A stretch of DNA of 64,000 nt from an uncultured Bacteroidales bacterium (lineage in GTDB: Bacteria; Bacteroidota; Bacteroidia; Bacteroidales; UBA932), in NCBI GenBank assembly GCA_944326365.1, contig CALVDR010000003.1, positions 1 through 64,000 on the forward strand. Reading direction: 5' to 3'. Under the pieces are notes generated by a model, which did not search any database, was not told the origin of the DNA, and worked only from the letters and a program-made list of their open reading frames with translations. Below are positions 26,479-35,962 of this stretch, piece after piece (position 1 is the stretch's first letter; every line of letters begins with the position of its first letter). The position numbers and the translations under genes are program-made.

Positions 26479-27681
26479 CTACAGCGTCCTGCCGGGATAC
26501 TGCTTCAGGCCTTCTTCGAGACAGTCGAGAGCCTTGACCATCTCCGGAACCTCGAGAACGTATGAGATACGCGCGTGGTTCAGCCCCTTGCCCGGAGTCT
26601 TGTAGAATGAGGCTGCAGGCGTGATCATGGTAGTCTCGTTGTTCAGCCTGAATGTCTCCAGCATCCATCTGGCGAATTTTTCGGTGTCATCCACAGGAAG
26701 TTCCGCGATGGTGTAGAATGCACCCATAGGCTTAGGCGTGAATACGCCTTCGATGCTGTTCAGCCTGTCGATCATGTAGTCTCTCCTGCGTATGTACTCT
26801 TCGCGCACTTCCTTGAAGTATTCCTGCGGAGTGTCCAGAGCGCCTATGGCAGCATGCTGTCCGAGAACAGGAGGGCAAAGCCTTGCCTGGGCATACTTCA
26901 TGGCTGCGGTCATCACGTCCTTGTTGTGTGATACGATGCAGCCGATACGTACACCGCAGAGATTGTATCTCTTAGATACGGAATCAACCAGAATCACATT
27001 CTGTTCGAGTCCCGGGATATTCATGGCAGAGAAATGAGGCTCGTCAGAATATGTGAACTCCCTGTAAACCTCATCCGAGATGAGGAAGAGGTCGTGCTTG
27101 CGGGCGATTTCTCCGATGGCGAGCATGTTCTCTTTTGAGTACAGGGTGCCGCACGGGTTGCCCGGGTTGCAGATGAGGATAGCCTTTGTCCTGTCTGTGA
27201 TGGCTTTCTCGAAGAGTTCTATGTCGGGAACCTGGAATCCTTTCCTTATGTCGGTAGGGATAGGCTTGAGGGTGATGCCGTTCATGAAGGCGAAAGTATT
27301 GTAGTTCGTGTAGAACGGTTCGAGTACGATGACTTCGTCGCCCTCGTTGCATGCGATTTCGAGAGCCATGTTCACGCCCTCGCTTCCTGCGACGGTAACG
27401 ATGAGCTCGGGGACTTCGATATCTATTCCTATACCTTTATAATATCTGTTCACGAGTCCTTCGCGGAGTTCGATGAGTCCTGCGGAATTCGTGTATGAGA
27501 CGTTTTTCAGTTTCAGATTCCTTACAGCCTCCAGGGCGCAATCCGGTGACTTGATGTCCGGCTGTCCTATGTTCAGATGATAGACTTTCACGCCCTGCTT
27601 CTTTGCGGCATCAGAAAGGGGAACGAGTTTTCTGATGGCAGAGGCAGGCATCTGCTGAGCTTTCAATGAAATACTTGCCAT
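26479..27681 (-). CDS. Class I/II aminotransferase, aspartate aminotransferase type
   Basis: 400 residues from the ATG of MASISLKAQQMPASAIRKL; the same frame is open for a further 178 codons upstream, but that part is antisense to the next gene and has no family resemblance. PLP-dependent fold type I transaminase. VYHLNIGQPDIKSPD (about 34-48), the ILICNPGNPCGTLYSKEN segment (about 165-182) with the PLP-ring Asn, LISDEVYREFTYSD (about 195-208), and the Schiff-base lysine in LVDSVSKRYNLCGVRIG (about 226-242) are present. Substrate is not resolved. A TACCTTTG -7 element lies at 27723-27730 on the same strand, facing the promoter of the divergent lipoprotein gene. Confidence 0.93.
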   Translation of the reverse strand: MASISLKAQQMPASAIRKLVPLSDAAKKQGVKVYHLNIGQPDIKSPDCALEAVRNLKLKNVSYTNSAGLIELREGLVNRYYKGIGIDIEVPELIVTVAGSEGVNMALEIACNEGDEVIVLEPFYTNYNTFAFMNGITLKPIPTDIRKGFQVPDIELFEKAITDRTKAILICNPGNPCGTLYSKENMLAIGEIARKHDLFLISDEVYREFTYSDEPHFSAMNIPGLEQNVILVDSVSKRYNLCGVRIGCIVSHNKDVMTAAMKYAQARLCPPVLGQHAAIGALDTPQEYFKEVREEYIRRRDYMIDRLNSIEGVFTPKPMGAFYTIAELPVDDTEKFARWMLETFRLNNETTMITPAASFYKTPGKGLNHARISYVLEVPEMVKALDCLEEGLKQYPGRTL

Positions 27682-27722
27682 AATATAATTCGTTTTAGTT
27701 GTTTTGCCGAGTCTGCATCTTA

Positions 27723-27730
27723 CAAAGGTA
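27723..27730 (-). promoter_or_regulatory. Putative -7 element of the aminotransferase promoter
   Basis: TACCTTTG on the minus strand, 42 bp before the start codon. No clear -33 TTTG. The same octamer occurs on the opposite strand at 27763-27770, so the two divergent genes have mirrored promoters within 50 bp. Confidence 0.55.
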
Positions 27731-27762
27731 GCAAATAATTCTGATTTATTGAGATAATTGTT

Positions 27763-27770
27763 TACCTTTG
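27763..27770 (+). promoter_or_regulatory. Putative -7 element for the lipoprotein gene
   Basis: TACCTTTG lies only about 10 bp before the first ATG at 27781. The transcript would be almost leaderless, or translation may begin at the in-frame ATG at 27790 instead. Confidence 0.5.
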
Positions 27771-27780
27771 TCATCACCAA

Positions 27781-29085
27781 ATGAAGAAAATGTTGAAATG
27801 CATAGCATATTTTAATGCATTGGTGTTTCCAGTGCTGCTCTCGGTCTCCTGCGGCAGGGAAGAAACCGTTGCATTCCGGCCTTTGGATCTTGTGGAGACG
27901 GCGGTATCGGATACCGCGTCGCCTGCCGCTGCGTGCCTTCGCGGATATGCGGATCTCGGGAATGCGGGAGCCATCGCTGTTTTCGGCGGTTTCGAAGAGA
28001 CGGCGGTATTGGCCGAAAAGCTTCTGACATGCGACAAATTTGACAACATAGATGCCAAAGAGCGTCCTGACGGACTTCCGGATTTTTCCGGAGAAACGGT
28101 CATGCCTGTTTTCGATGCCGTGAATGCCCCGTATACGGATTACATGGCAGCGGCGAACGAGGATTTCATAAGGGAACTCGCAGTCAAGGGTTTCCTTTCG
28201 ATGATATCGGGGCATTGTGCGTCAAGCGCGTTCGATCATGGCAGTTCGGCTTCCAAACCGCGTGCAAAAATGGTGATATTTTCATCTTCCGTGATGTCGG
28301 AGTTCGGAATCCATGATATAGATTGTCTGACTGCGGCTGCAGGTATCTCCACAGGTGTCCTTGACCCCGTCACCTCGGCCGTGAAACATGTTTTCAGACA
28401 TGCGGACACTCTTTCGAATATCGGCGTATGGGCGGAGAGCAATGTGGTTTCTTCAGGAGTGTACGGAAATGTGTTCAGGGATATAAGATCGGCATGCTGG
28501 GACAGGCATTCTCATGAATACCGTGACTGGGCCCGGACTTCGGAAATCGTATGCCTTTCGCCTGAGCCTGGGTCTGATGCCGGTGAAAGCGTGCGCCGAT
28601 TCTTCGATGCATATCTTTCCGCAGACTATCATACTCCGCTTTCCGGGGTGATACTGGACGATTTTACCCGTTCTTCCGAGGTGGATTCACTGAATGCCGC
28701 ACTTGACGGAATATTGATGTCGGAAACCAGGGAGTCGGAAATTTACAGGCAGCTGATTGTTCCCGGATTCAGGTTCATAAGTCCGGTAGAGACTCTGGCG
28801 GAGGATTGCTACAGGTGGCTCAGGGAAAACGGTCGTTTCACGCATCTGGTCGCTTTGCCGGGGATGTCCGGCTACATGACGGTGGTCTCATCCGAGGTCC
28901 AGGGAGGATATCTTGACAAGGACGGATGGCTGGACCCTGAATTCAAGTACAACAGGGCGCCAGGTTCCGGTGTCGAGACTTTCAGATTCATTCCATTGAG
29001 TCAGAGCTATTTCAGCGATGCTGCCATGGAAAGAATGAAAGAGTTGGCCCCTGAAACTTATAAAAGATTGATTTATGTATATTGA
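27781..29085 (+). CDS. Hypothetical lipoprotein
   Basis: 434 residues, not recognised. A hydrophobic N-terminus ends in LLSVSCG, a good lipobox with Cys at about 24, so the mature protein is probably lipid-anchored in the envelope. The rest looks globular with mixed charge and no repeats, metal-binding clusters or further membrane segments. FSSSVMSEFGIHDIDCL and GVILDDFTRSSEVDSL are distinctive segments but match nothing I know. The in-frame ATG at 27790 is an alternative start. Its end overlaps the exonuclease gene by 11 bp, implying translational coupling. A role linked to that gene is possible but not shown. Confidence 0.75.
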   Translation: MKKMLKCIAYFNALVFPVLLSVSCGREETVAFRPLDLVETAVSDTASPAAACLRGYADLGNAGAIAVFGGFEETAVLAEKLLTCDKFDNIDAKERPDGLPDFSGETVMPVFDAVNAPYTDYMAAANEDFIRELAVKGFLSMISGHCASSAFDHGSSASKPRAKMVIFSSSVMSEFGIHDIDCLTAAAGISTGVLDPVTSAVKHVFRHADTLSNIGVWAESNVVSSGVYGNVFRDIRSACWDRHSHEYRDWARTSEIVCLSPEPGSDAGESVRRFFDAYLSADYHTPLSGVILDDFTRSSEVDSLNAALDGILMSETRESEIYRQLIVPGFRFISPVETLAEDCYRWLRENGRFTHLVALPGMSGYMTVVSSEVQGGYLDKDGWLDPEFKYNRAPGSGVETFRFIPLSQSYFSDAAMERMKELAPETYKRLIYVY

Positions 29086-29701
29086 CAGCATATCATCTGA
29101 AGAATTGCAACAGCTGGAATACGCCAGTTTTCCCGGAAAAATCAGTGTCATCGATTCTCCTGGGGCCGAGTTCAACAGGGCGGTGAATTATCTGAGGTCA
29201 CAGAAAATCCTCGGCTTCGATACCGAGACCAGACCTTGTTTCTCATCCGACCAGCCACGGTATGGAGTGGCACTTCTCCAGCTTTCCGGGCCTGAAAAAG
29301 CGTATCTGTTCAGAATAAACCGCATGGGTATGAACAGGAGACTGTGCAATCTGCTGTCGAATGAAAAGATCGTCAAAGTAGGGGCTGCAGTCAGGGATGA
29401 TATCAGAGGGCTGCAGAAATACAACGATTTTACTCCCAAGTCTTTCGTGGACCTGCAGTCAATGGTAGGAGACTACGGTATCAGGGACAAGAGTGTCAAG
29501 AAAATGACGGCCATCATACTCGGGTTCAGGATATCCAAGACACAGCAGCTTTCGAACTGGGAGGCGGAAGTTCTTTCCGAGTCCCAGGAGAAATATGCCG
29601 CTACCGATGCGTGGGTGTGCCGGGAGATGTACATAAAGCTGCTCCGTTCGGAGAAAGTCTCTTTTCCCGGGATCGGATCCTGTGTGCCTGACGGCAAATA
29701 A
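29075..29701 (+). CDS. 3'-5' exonuclease domain protein (RNase D/WRN exonuclease-like)
   Basis: 208 residues. DEDD-superfamily exonuclease fold: GFDTETRPCF (about 48-57) supplies the first Asp-Glu pair, VGAAVRDDIRGLQ near 101-113 the second Asp region, and KYAATDAWVCREMY near 172-185 the YxxTDA motif III with the last Asp. The HRDC domain of true RNase D is absent, so it is a single-domain exonuclease, common in Bacteroidota beside an RlmI-like methyltransferase. It overlaps the lipoprotein gene by 11 bp and precedes the methyltransferase by 21 bp. Confidence 0.88.
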   Translation: MYIDSISSEELQQLEYASFPGKISVIDSPGAEFNRAVNYLRSQKILGFDTETRPCFSSDQPRYGVALLQLSGPEKAYLFRINRMGMNRRLCNLLSNEKIVKVGAAVRDDIRGLQKYNDFTPKSFVDLQSMVGDYGIRDKSVKKMTAIILGFRISKTQQLSNWEAEVLSESQEKYAATDAWVCREMYIKLLRSEKVSFPGIGSCVPDGK

Positions 29702-29722
29702 TCTGTTTTACTGACAATTGTT

Positions 29723-30922
29723 ATGGACAAGGTTTTTCTGAAGAGAGGAAGGGAGGAGTCAGTCCTCCGTTTTCATCCGTGGGTGTTTTCCGGTGCGATT
29801 TCCCGGGTACAGGGGAATCCGGCCGAAGGGGATGTGGTAGCCGTCTATTCTCATGAAGGGACTTTGCTGGCCTGCGGACATTGGCAGATAGGTTCCATTG
29901 CCGTCAGGATTCTGAGTTTCGATTCAGATGTCCTGCAGCCTGATTTCTGGGAGAAGATGATTTCCAGGGCATTGGAAGTCAGGAAGACTGTGGGGCTGGC
30001 AGGCAGGACAGGCGGGCAGACGGACTGCTATCGTCTGGTGCATGGCGAAGGGGATAATCTTCCAGGGCTGATCATCGACTATTATGACGGCGTCTGCGTG
30101 ATGCAGGCCCATTCAGCCGGAATGTTCCGTGCCAGAAAACGGATAGCGGAAGCATTGGAAAAGGTTTACGGGGACGGACTGAAGGCTGTGTATGACAAGA
30201 GCTCGGGTACGGCTCCGTTCAAGGCCGGGCTGGATCTTGTGGACGGTTATCTGTACAGAAAACCGGGATTCGACGATGACCAGCAGATAGTGAAGGAGAA
30301 CGGGCACAGGTTTCTGGTGAACTGGACGTCAGGACAGAAGACAGGCTTTTTCCTGGACCAGAGGGAGAACCGTGCCATGGTAGGCAGATATGCGGCAGGC
30401 AGGAGGGTGCTGAATCTTTTCTGCTATACAGGCGGTTTTTCGATATATGCTCTGGCTGCCGGCGCTGAATCCGTGGTTTCTGTGGACAGCTCGAAGAAAG
30501 CCATGGAGATGGTGGACAGGAATGTCGCGTTGAACGGTTTCGATGCTTCGAAGCATACGGGGCTGTGCTGCGATGCCATAGATTACCTGAAAGAGGTCGG
30601 GGAGGGGAAATACGATCTGATGATAGTGGATCCTCCGGCTTTCGCCAAACACAGGGGTGCCTTGAAAAATGCATTGAGGGCTTATCAGAGGCTGAATGCC
30701 GCAGCCATTTCGAAAGTGGCCCATGGCGGACTGGTCTTTACGTTCAGCTGTTCACAGGTAGTGGACAAGGAGGCTTTCGCCCTGGCTGTCTTTTCCGCTG
30801 CCGCCCAGACAGGACGCAGTGTCCGGATTCTGGACAGGCTTAACCAGCCGGCTGACCATTCGGTCAATATTTACCACCCGGAGGGGGAATATCTGAAAGG
30901 TTTGCTTCTGTATGTAGAATAA
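29723..30922 (+). CDS. Class I SAM-dependent rRNA methyltransferase, RlmI-like
   Basis: 399 residues. An N-terminal PUA domain (about 1-80; FHPWVFSGAISRVQG) is followed by an EEHEE-like linker and a Rossmann methyltransferase domain. NWTSGQKTGFFLDQRENR (about 200-217), VLNLFCYTGGFSIYALAAGAESVVSVDSS (motif I-II, about 229-257) and DLMIVDPPAFAKHRGAL (motif IV DPPxF, about 299-315) match the RlmI/K family, which makes 5-methylcytosine in 23S rRNA. A late FTFSCSQVV segment holds the conserved cysteine. It is likely co-transcribed with the exonuclease gene. Confidence 0.92.
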   Translation: MDKVFLKRGREESVLRFHPWVFSGAISRVQGNPAEGDVVAVYSHEGTLLACGHWQIGSIAVRILSFDSDVLQPDFWEKMISRALEVRKTVGLAGRTGGQTDCYRLVHGEGDNLPGLIIDYYDGVCVMQAHSAGMFRARKRIAEALEKVYGDGLKAVYDKSSGTAPFKAGLDLVDGYLYRKPGFDDDQQIVKENGHRFLVNWTSGQKTGFFLDQRENRAMVGRYAAGRRVLNLFCYTGGFSIYALAAGAESVVSVDSSKKAMEMVDRNVALNGFDASKHTGLCCDAIDYLKEVGEGKYDLMIVDPPAFAKHRGALKNALRAYQRLNAAAISKVAHGGLVFTFSCSQVVDKEAFALAVFSAAAQTGRSVRILDRLNQPADHSVNIYHPEGEYLKGLLLYVE

Positions 30923-30925
30923 AAT

Positions 30926-30956
30926 TTTGCAGATTCACGGAAAATATCTATATTTG
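30926..30956 (+). promoter_or_regulatory. Promoter of tRNA-Cys
   Basis: TTTG (30926-30929), 19-bp spacer, TATATTTG (30949-30956): an exact match to the Bacteroidota primary promoter consensus, 27 bp upstream of the tRNA. Confidence 0.85.
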
Positions 30957-30983
30957 CAATCCTGTTCAGGGAAAATACAAAAT

Positions 30984-31054
30984 GGTGCTATGGCCGAGTG
31001 GTTAGGCAATGGTCTGCAAAACCATGTACAGCAGTTCGATTCTGCTTGGCACCT
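30984..31054 (+). tRNA. tRNA-Cys (GCA)
   Basis: 71-nt cloverleaf. The acceptor stem is GGTGCTA/TGGCACC, the anticodon stem ATGGT/ACCAT with loop CTGCAAA gives anticodon GCA, and the T arm is GCAG-TTCGATT-CTGC. The discriminator base is T, unpaired, and CCA is not encoded. It has its own promoter and terminator. Confidence 0.95.
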
Positions 31055-31068
31055 CTACTTTATGACGC

Positions 31069-31108
31069 CAAGGGTGACCAAAAGGATTTTTGGCCACCCT
31101 TGATTTTT
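31069..31108 (+). terminator. Intrinsic terminator after tRNA-Cys
   Basis: A 14-bp stem with one mismatch (CAAGGGTGACCAAA / TTTGGCCACCCTTG) and a 6-nt loop, ending in a T5 run. It lies just before the wzi start codon. Confidence 0.9.
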
Positions 31109-31117
31109 AAGGAAAAG

Positions 31118-32638
31118 ATGAAGAAAATATTTACCGCGGCCCTGACTTTGATTGCGGCCGGATATCTTGATGCCGGAGCACAGACTTTTGGACTGGACTG
31201 GGACGTGGCCCTTTACGGGGCCGGAGCGACATCCGAAGCCCTTCCTTTCTGGGCTGTGACGAACAGGCATGGCATCGTTCCTGATTCGCACAGCGGTTTC
31301 ATCGTGGCCGGAACAGACTTCGTATATTCTTCAAAGCCTGGTGTCGAGGTGTATGCCGGACTGAAATTTTCCGGTTCGGTGACTCCTGCCGGACTGGCAG
31401 GGGTGAGTGCGGCACCGGCTATGAAAGGCTATGCTTCCATGAATGGCGGCAGGCAGACTGCACGGTGGGACGGTATGCTGAATGAGCTGTATGCCGGTGT
31501 AGGTTGGAAAATGCTCCGTCTGGACCTCGGGATGATAGACAGACCTGTGGAATATGGCGGACTTTCGCTTACCGGCGGAGATATTGTCTGGTCCGGAAAT
31601 ACCCGTAGCCTGCCGGGGTACAATCTTCAGGTAAACTATTTCGATATTCCCGGCACTAAGGGGATTTTTGCCGTAAAGGCCAATTATGCCGACTACAAGA
31701 TGCTGGATGACAGGTATGTGGACGGCCCCATGCTCCACAACAAGTCCCTGTTTTTCAAATTCCGCCTTGCACGCAGGCTTCATCTGCAGCTCGGACTTGA
31801 ACAGTGGTCCATGTGGGCCGGCAATTCGCCTGACAATGGTCCCCAGCCTGCCACATTCAATGATTATCTGAGAGTCGTATGCGGAATGAGCGGAGGCAGC
31901 GATGCCACTGAAAGCGACCGGATAAATGTGCTCGGGGATCACAGAGGACGGGAACTGATCCAGCTTGACTGGGCAGGGGATTCCTTCACTCTGTCTTTTG
32001 CACATGACATTCCCTTTGACGACGGTTCCGGAATGGGATTCCAGAATTTTCCGGACGGTGTGAATACTCTTTTCCTCTCGTTCAGGAACAGGGACAGGTG
32101 GGTGACTGATATCCTGTACGAGTTCGTGTATACGAAATGGCAGTCCGGACCGTATCATGACACCGGTGATGATCCTGACCGTCAGGATGAAGAGTGGCAT
32201 ATACTTGGCGGCTGCGACAACTACTTCAACAACGGTGAATACAAGTCCGGCTGGACGTATTACGGAAAGACCGCAGGACTTCCCCTGTTCACGCCCAAAC
32301 CTGTGTCAGCCGACGGAATCGTACTCGGAGTGTGCAACAACAGGGTAGTGGCCCATCATTTTGGTCTGGGCGGAAAGCTCGCCAGGAAAATCCCGTACAG
32401 GTTCAAGGCGACATATTCGAAGAACTTCGGCCAGTACTATCAGTCCGTAAGCCTTTTCGAAACTGCACCATGGCAGGTTTCCCTTGCTCTGGAAGTGGAC
32501 GTGCCACGGCTCTTCAGAAACTTGCCGGTAAGTTTCTCGATAGGGGCATACGGCGATACCGGTGAATTGTATGAGGACAGTTTCGGCCTGATATTGAAAC
32601 TGTCGTATGGCGGACAATGGAATCACAGGAAATCATGA
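31118..32638 (+). CDS. wzi: Wzi-like capsule assembly outer-membrane protein
   Basis: 506 residues from MKKIFTAALTLIAAGYLDAGAQ, a clear signal peptide; the open frame extends back through the terminator and tRNA but that is not coding. The mature protein is rich in alternating aromatic beta-strands typical of an outer-membrane barrel. Segments such as GMIDRPVEYGGLSLTGGDIVWSGNTRSLPGYNLQ and LGLEQWSMWAGNSPDNGPQP fit the capsule assembly Wzi family, which tethers capsule or other polysaccharide to the outer surface. Its stop overlaps the epimerase start (ATGA), and the dehydrogenase follows in the same way: a three-gene polysaccharide unit. Confidence 0.85.
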   Translation: MKKIFTAALTLIAAGYLDAGAQTFGLDWDVALYGAGATSEALPFWAVTNRHGIVPDSHSGFIVAGTDFVYSSKPGVEVYAGLKFSGSVTPAGLAGVSAAPAMKGYASMNGGRQTARWDGMLNELYAGVGWKMLRLDLGMIDRPVEYGGLSLTGGDIVWSGNTRSLPGYNLQVNYFDIPGTKGIFAVKANYADYKMLDDRYVDGPMLHNKSLFFKFRLARRLHLQLGLEQWSMWAGNSPDNGPQPATFNDYLRVVCGMSGGSDATESDRINVLGDHRGRELIQLDWAGDSFTLSFAHDIPFDDGSGMGFQNFPDGVNTLFLSFRNRDRWVTDILYEFVYTKWQSGPYHDTGDDPDRQDEEWHILGGCDNYFNNGEYKSGWTYYGKTAGLPLFTPKPVSADGIVLGVCNNRVVAHHFGLGGKLARKIPYRFKATYSKNFGQYYQSVSLFETAPWQVSLALEVDVPRLFRNLPVSFSIGAYGDTGELYEDSFGLILKLSYGGQWNHRKS

Positions 32639-33717
32639 GGATTCTGGTGACAGGTGCTGCCGGATTCATAGGTGCGAATCTGGTCATCTCCCTGCTGGAA
32701 AAAACGGGGGCGGAAGTGCTCGGACTCGACAGCATGAATGATTACTATGACGTTTCGCTGAAAGAGTACAGGCTCCGGTGCATAGAAAAGGCTGCAGGCG
32801 GTTCCCCGGGCTCTTCATGGCGTTTTGTAAAAGGAGACATAGCCGACAAAAGGCTGCTTGCGGATATTTTCGCGGAATTCAGACCGGAAATAGTGGTCAA
32901 CCTCGCTGCCCAGGCCGGTGTGAGGTACAGCATCACTAATCCTGACTCATATATAGAGTCGAATATCATCGGGTTCTATAATATATTGGAAGCATGCCGC
33001 CATTCCAGAGACGATGGAGAAGCGGGTGTCAGGCATCTGATATATGCTTCCAGTTCTTCCGTATATGGAGAAGGGACCAAAGTCCCGTATTCGACTGAAG
33101 ACAGGACTGATTTTCCCGTATCGCTCTATGCGGCGACGAAAAAGAGCGATGAAATACTGGCGTATGCATATTCGAAACTGTATGGCATACCTGCCACAGG
33201 TCTTCGGTTTTTTACGGTCTACGGTCCGGCAGGGCGGCCGGACATGGCTTATTTCGGTTTTACGGACAAACTTGTTTCCGGCAGCAGTATCAAGGTGTTC
33301 AACTACGGACGCTGTCTGAGGGATTTCACCTATATTGATGACATCGTGGACGGGATCATGCTTGTCCTGGACCATGCTCCGGAGCGGAAAACAGGGAATG
33401 ACGGACTGCCGCTTCCTCCGTACAAAATCTATAACATCGGCAAAGGCAGACCGGAAAGACTGACGGATTTCCTGGATATTCTCTGTCAGGAACTTGTCCG
33501 CGCGGGGCTCCTTCCGGATGATTTCGATCCGGATGCCCATACCGAGTATGTCCCCATGCAGCCCGGTGACGTCCCTGTGACTTTTGCCGATACGGAAGAT
33601 CTGGCACGGGATTTTCACTACACTCCGGCTACTGATCTCCGTACCGGTCTGAGACGCTTCGCGGAATGGTACAGGGATTTTTATAAAACGGGTGGAAAAG
33701 ATATTTTGGAAAAATGA
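32635..33717 (+). CDS. NAD-dependent epimerase, UDP-glucuronate 4-epimerase type
   Basis: 360 residues from the ATG overlapping the wzi stop; an ATG six codons earlier is not favoured because the Rossmann strand starts at [16 protein letters not shown]. Extended short-chain dehydrogenase fold: GxxGxxG (about 8-14), [17 protein letters not shown] (about 34-50), typical of UDP-GlcA 4-epimerases, SSSVYGE with the catalytic Ser/Thr region, and YAATKKSDE with the YxxxK pair (about 168-172). It interconverts UDP-glucuronate and UDP-galacturonate. Together with the adjoining UDP-glucose dehydrogenase this gives UDP-Glc to UDP-GlcA to UDP-GalA. Confidence 0.9.
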   Translation: MRILVTGAAGFIGANLVISLLEKTGAEVLGLDSMNDYYDVSLKEYRLRCIEKAAGGSPGSSWRFVKGDIADKRLLADIFAEFRPEIVVNLAAQAGVRYSITNPDSYIESNIIGFYNILEACRHSRDDGEAGVRHLIYASSSSVYGEGTKVPYSTEDRTDFPVSLYAATKKSDEILAYAYSKLYGIPATGLRFFTVYGPAGRPDMAYFGFTDKLVSGSSIKVFNYGRCLRDFTYIDDIVDGIMLVLDHAPERKTGNDGLPLPPYKIYNIGKGRPERLTDFLDILCQELVRAGLLPDDFDPDAHTEYVPMQPGDVPVTFADTEDLARDFHYTPATDLRTGLRRFAEWYRDFYKTGGKDILEK

Positions 33718-35033
33718 AAGAGAAGATAGCCATAGCAGGTACAGGATATGTCGGAATGTCGATGGCGGTATTGTTTGCCAGACATCACAGGGTCACGGCA
33801 GTGGATATACTTCCTGAAAAGGTCCGGCTCATAAACGGCCGCAAGTCTCCGGTCCAGGACGATTACATAGAAAGATATCTGCGCGAGAAGGAACTGGACC
33901 TGACCGCCACACTGGACGGTGACGCTGCCTATGGCGATGCGGACTGGGTGATCATTGCCGCACCCACGAATTATGACAGCAAGCGGAATTTCTTCGACAC
34001 GAGCCATGTGGAAGAAGTCATTGACAAGGTATTGTCAGTGAATCCCGATGCCGTGATGGTCATCAAGAGTACGATACCGGTAGGATATTGCCGCTGGCTT
34101 TATGTGAAATATGCTGAAAGGTTCAGGACCGCTCCGGAACTTGAAGGAAAAAGGCTGAGACTGCTTTTCTCCCCGGAATTCCTTCGCGAGAGCAAGGCTT
34201 TGTATGACAATCTGTACCCTTCCAGAATCATTGTCGGCTATCCGAAGCCTGACTCGGGAACGGAGGAGGAGAAGCAGGCAGTCAGGGAAGTGGCCTGGAG
34301 CGGCCTGGAAGACGCAGCGCACAGATTCGCCGCTCTTCTGCAGGAAGGAGCCGAGACAGAGGATGTCCCTACATTGTTCATGGATCTGAAGGAAGCCGAG
34401 GCAGTGAAACTGTTTGCGAACACCTACCTTGCTCTCCGGGTCTCGTATTTCAACGAACTGGATACTTATGCGGAACTCAAGGGCCTGGATACGGGTGCGA
34501 TCATAGAGGGTGTCTGCCTGGATCCGAGAATAGGAAACCATTACAACAACCCTTCTTTCGGCTACGGAGGCTATTGTCTTCCGAAAGACGCGAAGCAGCT
34601 CCTGGCGAACTACAAGGACGTGCCGGAGAATCTGATAGAAGCCATAGTCGAAAGCAACCGTACCAGAAAGGACTTCATAGCCGACCGTGTCCTCGAAAAG
34701 GCCGGATATTACACTGCGAACAGTGCATATGACCAGTCACGCGAGCGCAATGTCGTGGTGGGGGTATACAGGCTTACCATGAAGGCCCACTCCGACAATT
34801 TCCGCCAGAGTTCCATACAGGGAGTGATGAAGCGCATCAAGGCCAGAGGGGCTACGGTGATAGTATACGAACCGACGCTGGATGACGGGACTACATTTTT
34901 CGGAAGTCTGGTAGTGAATGATCTCGGCAGGTTCAAGGCCATGAGCCGCTGCATCATTGCAAACAGATATGATCCCTCTCTGGATGACGTGAAGGATAAG
35001 GTTTATACCAGGGATATTTTCCGCAGGGACTGA
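33714..35033 (+). CDS. ugd: UDP-glucose 6-dehydrogenase family
   Basis: 439 residues. It oxidises UDP-glucose to UDP-glucuronate with two NAD. The N-terminal Rossmann motif is [19 protein letters not shown] (about 4-22), with [17 protein letters not shown] [11 protein letters not shown] near 115-125, [16 protein letters not shown] (about 148-163), [20 protein letters not shown] (about 229-248) and the catalytic cysteine in [18 protein letters not shown] (about 281-298). A C-terminal UDP-binding domain completes the enzyme. Its start overlaps the epimerase stop by ATGA. It ends convergently 7 bp from birA. Confidence 0.95.
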   Translation: MKEKIAIAGTGYVGMSMAVLFARHHRVTAVDILPEKVRLINGRKSPVQDDYIERYLREKELDLTATLDGDAAYGDADWVIIAAPTNYDSKRNFFDTSHVEEVIDKVLSVNPDAVMVIKSTIPVGYCRWLYVKYAERFRTAPELEGKRLRLLFSPEFLRESKALYDNLYPSRIIVGYPKPDSGTEEEKQAVREVAWSGLEDAAHRFAALLQEGAETEDVPTLFMDLKEAEAVKLFANTYLALRVSYFNELDTYAELKGLDTGAIIEGVCLDPRIGNHYNNPSFGYGGYCLPKDAKQLLANYKDVPENLIEAIVESNRTRKDFIADRVLEKAGYYTANSAYDQSRERNVVVGVYRLTMKAHSDNFRQSSIQGVMKRIKARGATVIVYEPTLDDGTTFFGSLVVNDLGRFKAMSRCIIANRYDPSLDDVKDKVYTRDIFRRD

Positions 35034-35040
35034 ACAGCCG

Positions 35041-35895
35041 TCATTCATCATGCGGTATGATGTAGGCTATTTCCTTGAAGCCGAATTCCCTGACGGAGCC
35101 GTCCGCGAGCATTACTTTCAGGAGTCCGGAACCGGAAATCCCCGTGACAGTCCCCTCGAACACTCCCTGACGCACGTTTTCCCCGGATATATCAGTCATG
35201 AGCGGCTGCACGAAAGGATTTGCGGGAAGATATGCAGGCCTTCCTGAAAGATCGGCAAACCAGGTTTTCTCGCCGCGTCGGTACATTCCGGATTCGTATA
35301 TTTCCCTGAGCCTGTCAGCCGGCAGTTCCAGAAGTTCCAGACTCGCGCAAAACTCATCCATGAACTCTTCGAGCAATGCCCTTATGTCATATTCCTTTCC
35401 TGTCAGAAGCTTCATTGATACAGGATTCGGCAGTTCCGGAGGAAACGCGGTCTGGTTCACGTTCATCCCTATCCCTACCACGGAAGTACTGAGATTTCCG
35501 CCATTCAGGGAATTTTCCACCAGCATGCCTGAAATTTTCCGGTTTCCGACATAAATGTCGTTCGGCCATTTTATTCTGGCATCAATGCCTTTCCCTTGCA
35601 GGAAACGGCATTGTGCCAATGTCGCCGTCTCGCTCAGCCTGAACTGGTCTGCAGCCGGAATCCCTGTATTCGCGCTTTCATCCGGTGCGGATGCCAGCGG
35701 GAAACGGAGAAAAACGGAAAAGGTCAGGTTCTCGCCATGGGCAGCCTGCCATGAATTCCCCCTTTGTCCGCGGCCGGCAGTCTGGTAAGATGCTGCTATG
35801 ACTGACAAATTGTCAAGGCTGTCAGCCATTCTTATCGCTTCATTGTTAGTGGAATCGAGTTCTTCGTACCACTTGATTGCATACATTTTTTTCAT
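35041..35895 (-). CDS. birA: Biotin-[acetyl-CoA-carboxylase] ligase
   Basis: 284 residues. It attaches biotin to carboxylase carrier domains. The ligase motif GRGQRGNSWQA (about 41-51) and the KWPNDIYVGNRKISGMLVE segment (about 109-127) with catalytic Lys are clear, and a short C-terminal SH3-like domain follows (about 230-280). No N-terminal helix-turn-helix domain is present, so it is the monofunctional class I form without repressor activity. The start could also be the Met at residue 4. Confidence 0.93.
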   Translation of the reverse strand: MKKMYAIKWYEELDSTNNEAIRMADSLDNLSVIAASYQTAGRGQRGNSWQAAHGENLTFSVFLRFPLASAPDESANTGIPAADQFRLSETATLAQCRFLQGKGIDARIKWPNDIYVGNRKISGMLVENSLNGGNLSTSVVGIGMNVNQTAFPPELPNPVSMKLLTGKEYDIRALLEEFMDEFCASLELLELPADRLREIYESGMYRRGEKTWFADLSGRPAYLPANPFVQPLMTDISGENVRQGVFEGTVTGISGSGLLKVMLADGSVREFGFKEIAYIIPHDE

Positions 35896-35911
35896 TGGTG
35901 CAGATTTTGAT

Positions 35912-35919
35912 TATCTTTG
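35912..35919 (+). promoter_or_regulatory. Putative -7 element of the rsfS-ftsH-cdsA operon
   Basis: TATCTTTG matches TAnnTTTG, 43 bp before the rsfS start codon. The -33 region is T-rich without an exact TTTG at 19 bp. Confidence 0.6.
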
Positions 35920-35962
35920 CGCCTTATAAATTCTATTTTGTAAAATTAAGATAAAAAACCGG

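Noticed and set aside
27682..28215. 178-codon N-terminal extension of the aminotransferase
   Set aside because: The extension is antisense to the lipoprotein gene, and the family starts at MASISLKAQQMPASAIRKL; a -7 element also lies inside the extension.
30998..31117. Upstream extension of the wzi frame
   Set aside because: It would run through tRNA-Cys and its terminator. A signal peptide starts at 31118.
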